A stretch of DNA of 64,000 nt from Strigops habroptila (Eukaryota; Chordata; Aves; Psittaciformes; Psittacidae), in NCBI RefSeq assembly GCF_004027225.2, contig NC_044277.2, positions 37,063,812 to 37,127,811 of the forward strand. Direction: 5' to 3'. Below the pieces are notes generated by a model that was given only the letters and a program-made list of their open reading frames with translations, searched no databases and was not told the origin of the DNA. The position numbers were made by a program, and so were the translations under genes. Each line of letters opens with the position of its first letter. Position 1 is the stretch's first letter. Below, in pieces: positions 63,361 through 64,000 of the stretch.

Positions 63361-63440
63361 CCGCCCCGCCCCCTTGCGCCGCCCGCCAATCAGAGTCGGG
63401 AGGCGCCCCGCCTCGTTCCCGCGGCCGCTCCGCGATTGGC
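63361..63440 (+). promoter_or_regulatory. ASPH: Core-promoter-like cluster: GC boxes and paired inverted CCAAT boxes
   Basis: CCGCCCCGCCCCC at 63361-63373 is a GC-box (SP/KLF) pair. GCCAATCAGAG has CCAAT at 63386-63390 and GCGATTGGCTGG has the reverse ATTGG at 63435-63439. Both CCAAT boxes are in strong NF-Y contexts, about 45 bases apart and in opposite orientation. They lie about 170-220 bases before the ATG. A further GC-box group lies at 63560-63577. There is no TATA box. This fits a CpG-island promoter whose start site lies roughly at 63440-63600. Confidence 0.65.
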
Positions 63441-63606
63441 TGGCGGCGGGCGGGCCGGTCCGCTCGGTGCTGCGCTGCCGTGGCCGCGGGCGCTCCCGCA
63501 CGCGGGGCTCAGGTGGTGGTGGCGGCGGTTCCTGGCTCGCTATCGCTGCGGCCCCGCCGCTCCGCCCCGCCCCCGCCGTGCGCTGCGCTGCGTGACAGGA
63601 GCTGCC

Positions 63607-63667
63607 ATGGCCTCACGCAAGGGCTCCAGAGGCGCCGGCGGCAGCCCCAGCCCCGGCTCTAAGAGAG
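63607..63667 (+). CDS. ASPH: ASPH first coding exon, long-isoform start (partial gene)
   Basis: An ATG at 63607 (context GCTGCCATGG) opens 20 codons, MASRKGSRGAGGSPSPGSKR, plus one base, followed by a GTGAGT donor at 63668-63673. The human long ASPH isoform starts MAQRK, runs through a Gly/Ser-rich stretch, and by my recollection also leaves this exon in phase 1, so the next codon becomes Glu. ASPH is a type II ER membrane Fe(II)/2-oxoglutarate dioxygenase that hydroxylates Asp/Asn in EGF-like domains. The same locus makes junctin and junctate from other exons. This exon encodes only the cytosolic N-terminus; the transmembrane and catalytic exons lie right of the window. The short, low-complexity peptide alone would be weak evidence. 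The divergent NKAIN3 neighbour, the CpG island and the phase make it likely. Confidence 0.75.
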
Positions 63668-64000
63668 GTGAGTGGGGCCGCTGCGCCGTAGCTCGGCGGG
63701 AAGGGGCGGGGGCTCCCGCGCACCCTGAGGGGCGGCCGCCGGGGCGTAGCGCGGCGGGGCGGTGGCTGGAGCCCCGGAGCTGGGGGAGGGGAAGCGGCCG
63801 ATGCCGCCCCTCACCGTGGGCAGGGGGAGCTCCCAGACGAAACGAGGGGGTGCTGCGCCTTCCCCTGTGCCCGCGCCTCTTCGGCGGGCTGAGGTGTAGC
63901 CTCCCCGACCCGTCCCTGCCGCCGGCCCTGGGCTCCTCCGGTGCCGCGGGGGCTGGAGGGGGGCTGATGGCCGCGGTCTGTCTGTCCCTCGCGTTCCCGT
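63668..64000 (+). other. ASPH: Start of ASPH intron 1 (partial)
   Basis: Begins with the GTGAGT donor and continues as GC-rich CpG-island DNA to the window edge. The reading frame stays open, but the strong donor and the ASPH exon structure indicate intron. Confidence 0.65.

Larger units (their letters stand above)
62930..64000. promoter_or_regulatory. ASPH: CpG island over the ASPH promoter and first exon
   Basis: GC content and CpG frequency rise sharply from about 62930 and stay high to the window edge. The island covers the presumed promoter, the first coding exon at 63607-63667 and the beginning of intron 1. Long open frames on both strands here (149 and 160 codons) are composition effects. 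Confidence 0.88.

Noticed and set aside
63019..63501. 160-codon minus-strand frame in the ASPH CpG island
   Set aside because: Low-complexity Arg/Ala/Gly-rich translation; no similarity recognised. A divergent non-coding transcript is possible but unsupported.
63213..63662. 149-codon plus-strand frame overlapping ASPH exon 1
   Set aside because: In a different frame from MASRKGSRG and composition-driven; the short frame with a matching donor phase fits ASPH better.
1..64000. Bacterial-style systems (operons, CRISPR, toxin-antitoxin, phage)
   Set aside because: CR1 LINEs, CpG islands, splice donors and vertebrate exon starts show this is a bird chromosome segment; no prokaryotic gene structure exists.

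Overview
The window looks like avian genomic DNA, probably from a neoavian bird. The evidence is several CR1 LINE 3' ends carrying the tandem ATTCTATG tail, a bird-type LTR family with a very recognisable TATA and U3 region, an AT-rich intergenic background, and two sharp CpG islands. It is not bacterial. There are no operons, CRISPR arrays or phage-like genes, and I found no undescribed molecular system.

Only two coding segments can be supported, one at each edge, transcribed away from each other. On the minus strand at 558-611 is the first coding exon of a NKAIN-family gene. Its 18 residues (MGCCTGRCTLIFLCSLQL) and phase-0 splice donor best match NKAIN3. On the plus strand at 63607-63667 is a first coding exon (MASRKGSRGAGGSPSPGSKR, then a phase-1 donor) that best fits the long-isoform start of ASPH, aspartate beta-hydroxylase. 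ASPH and NKAIN3 are divergent neighbours on human 8q12, so synteny supports both calls. The rest of both genes lies outside the window.

Between them lie about 62 kb of intergenic DNA. It holds five CR1 fragments (1850, 10031, 14499, 20709, 44321) and a much older CR1-type LINE relic with an eroded reverse-transcriptase region (about 25040-25940). At 3135-4268 a plus-strand solo LTR is inserted inside a minus-strand solo LTR of the same family, and both keep near-perfect 5-bp target duplications. A second LTR-like, minisatellite-bearing composite with a long alternating CG/CA tract lies at about 8960-10016. Further items are a GC-rich block (6150-6475), short perfect hairpins (37369-37434, 38174-38201), two G-quadruplex motifs (48596-48627, 51598-51621), and a few stretches rich in homeodomain, POU and E-box-like words that might be conserved enhancers. 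No internal exon, tRNA, rRNA or miRNA could be supported. The other open frames of 60-180 codons look like chance, repeat or GC-rich frames.
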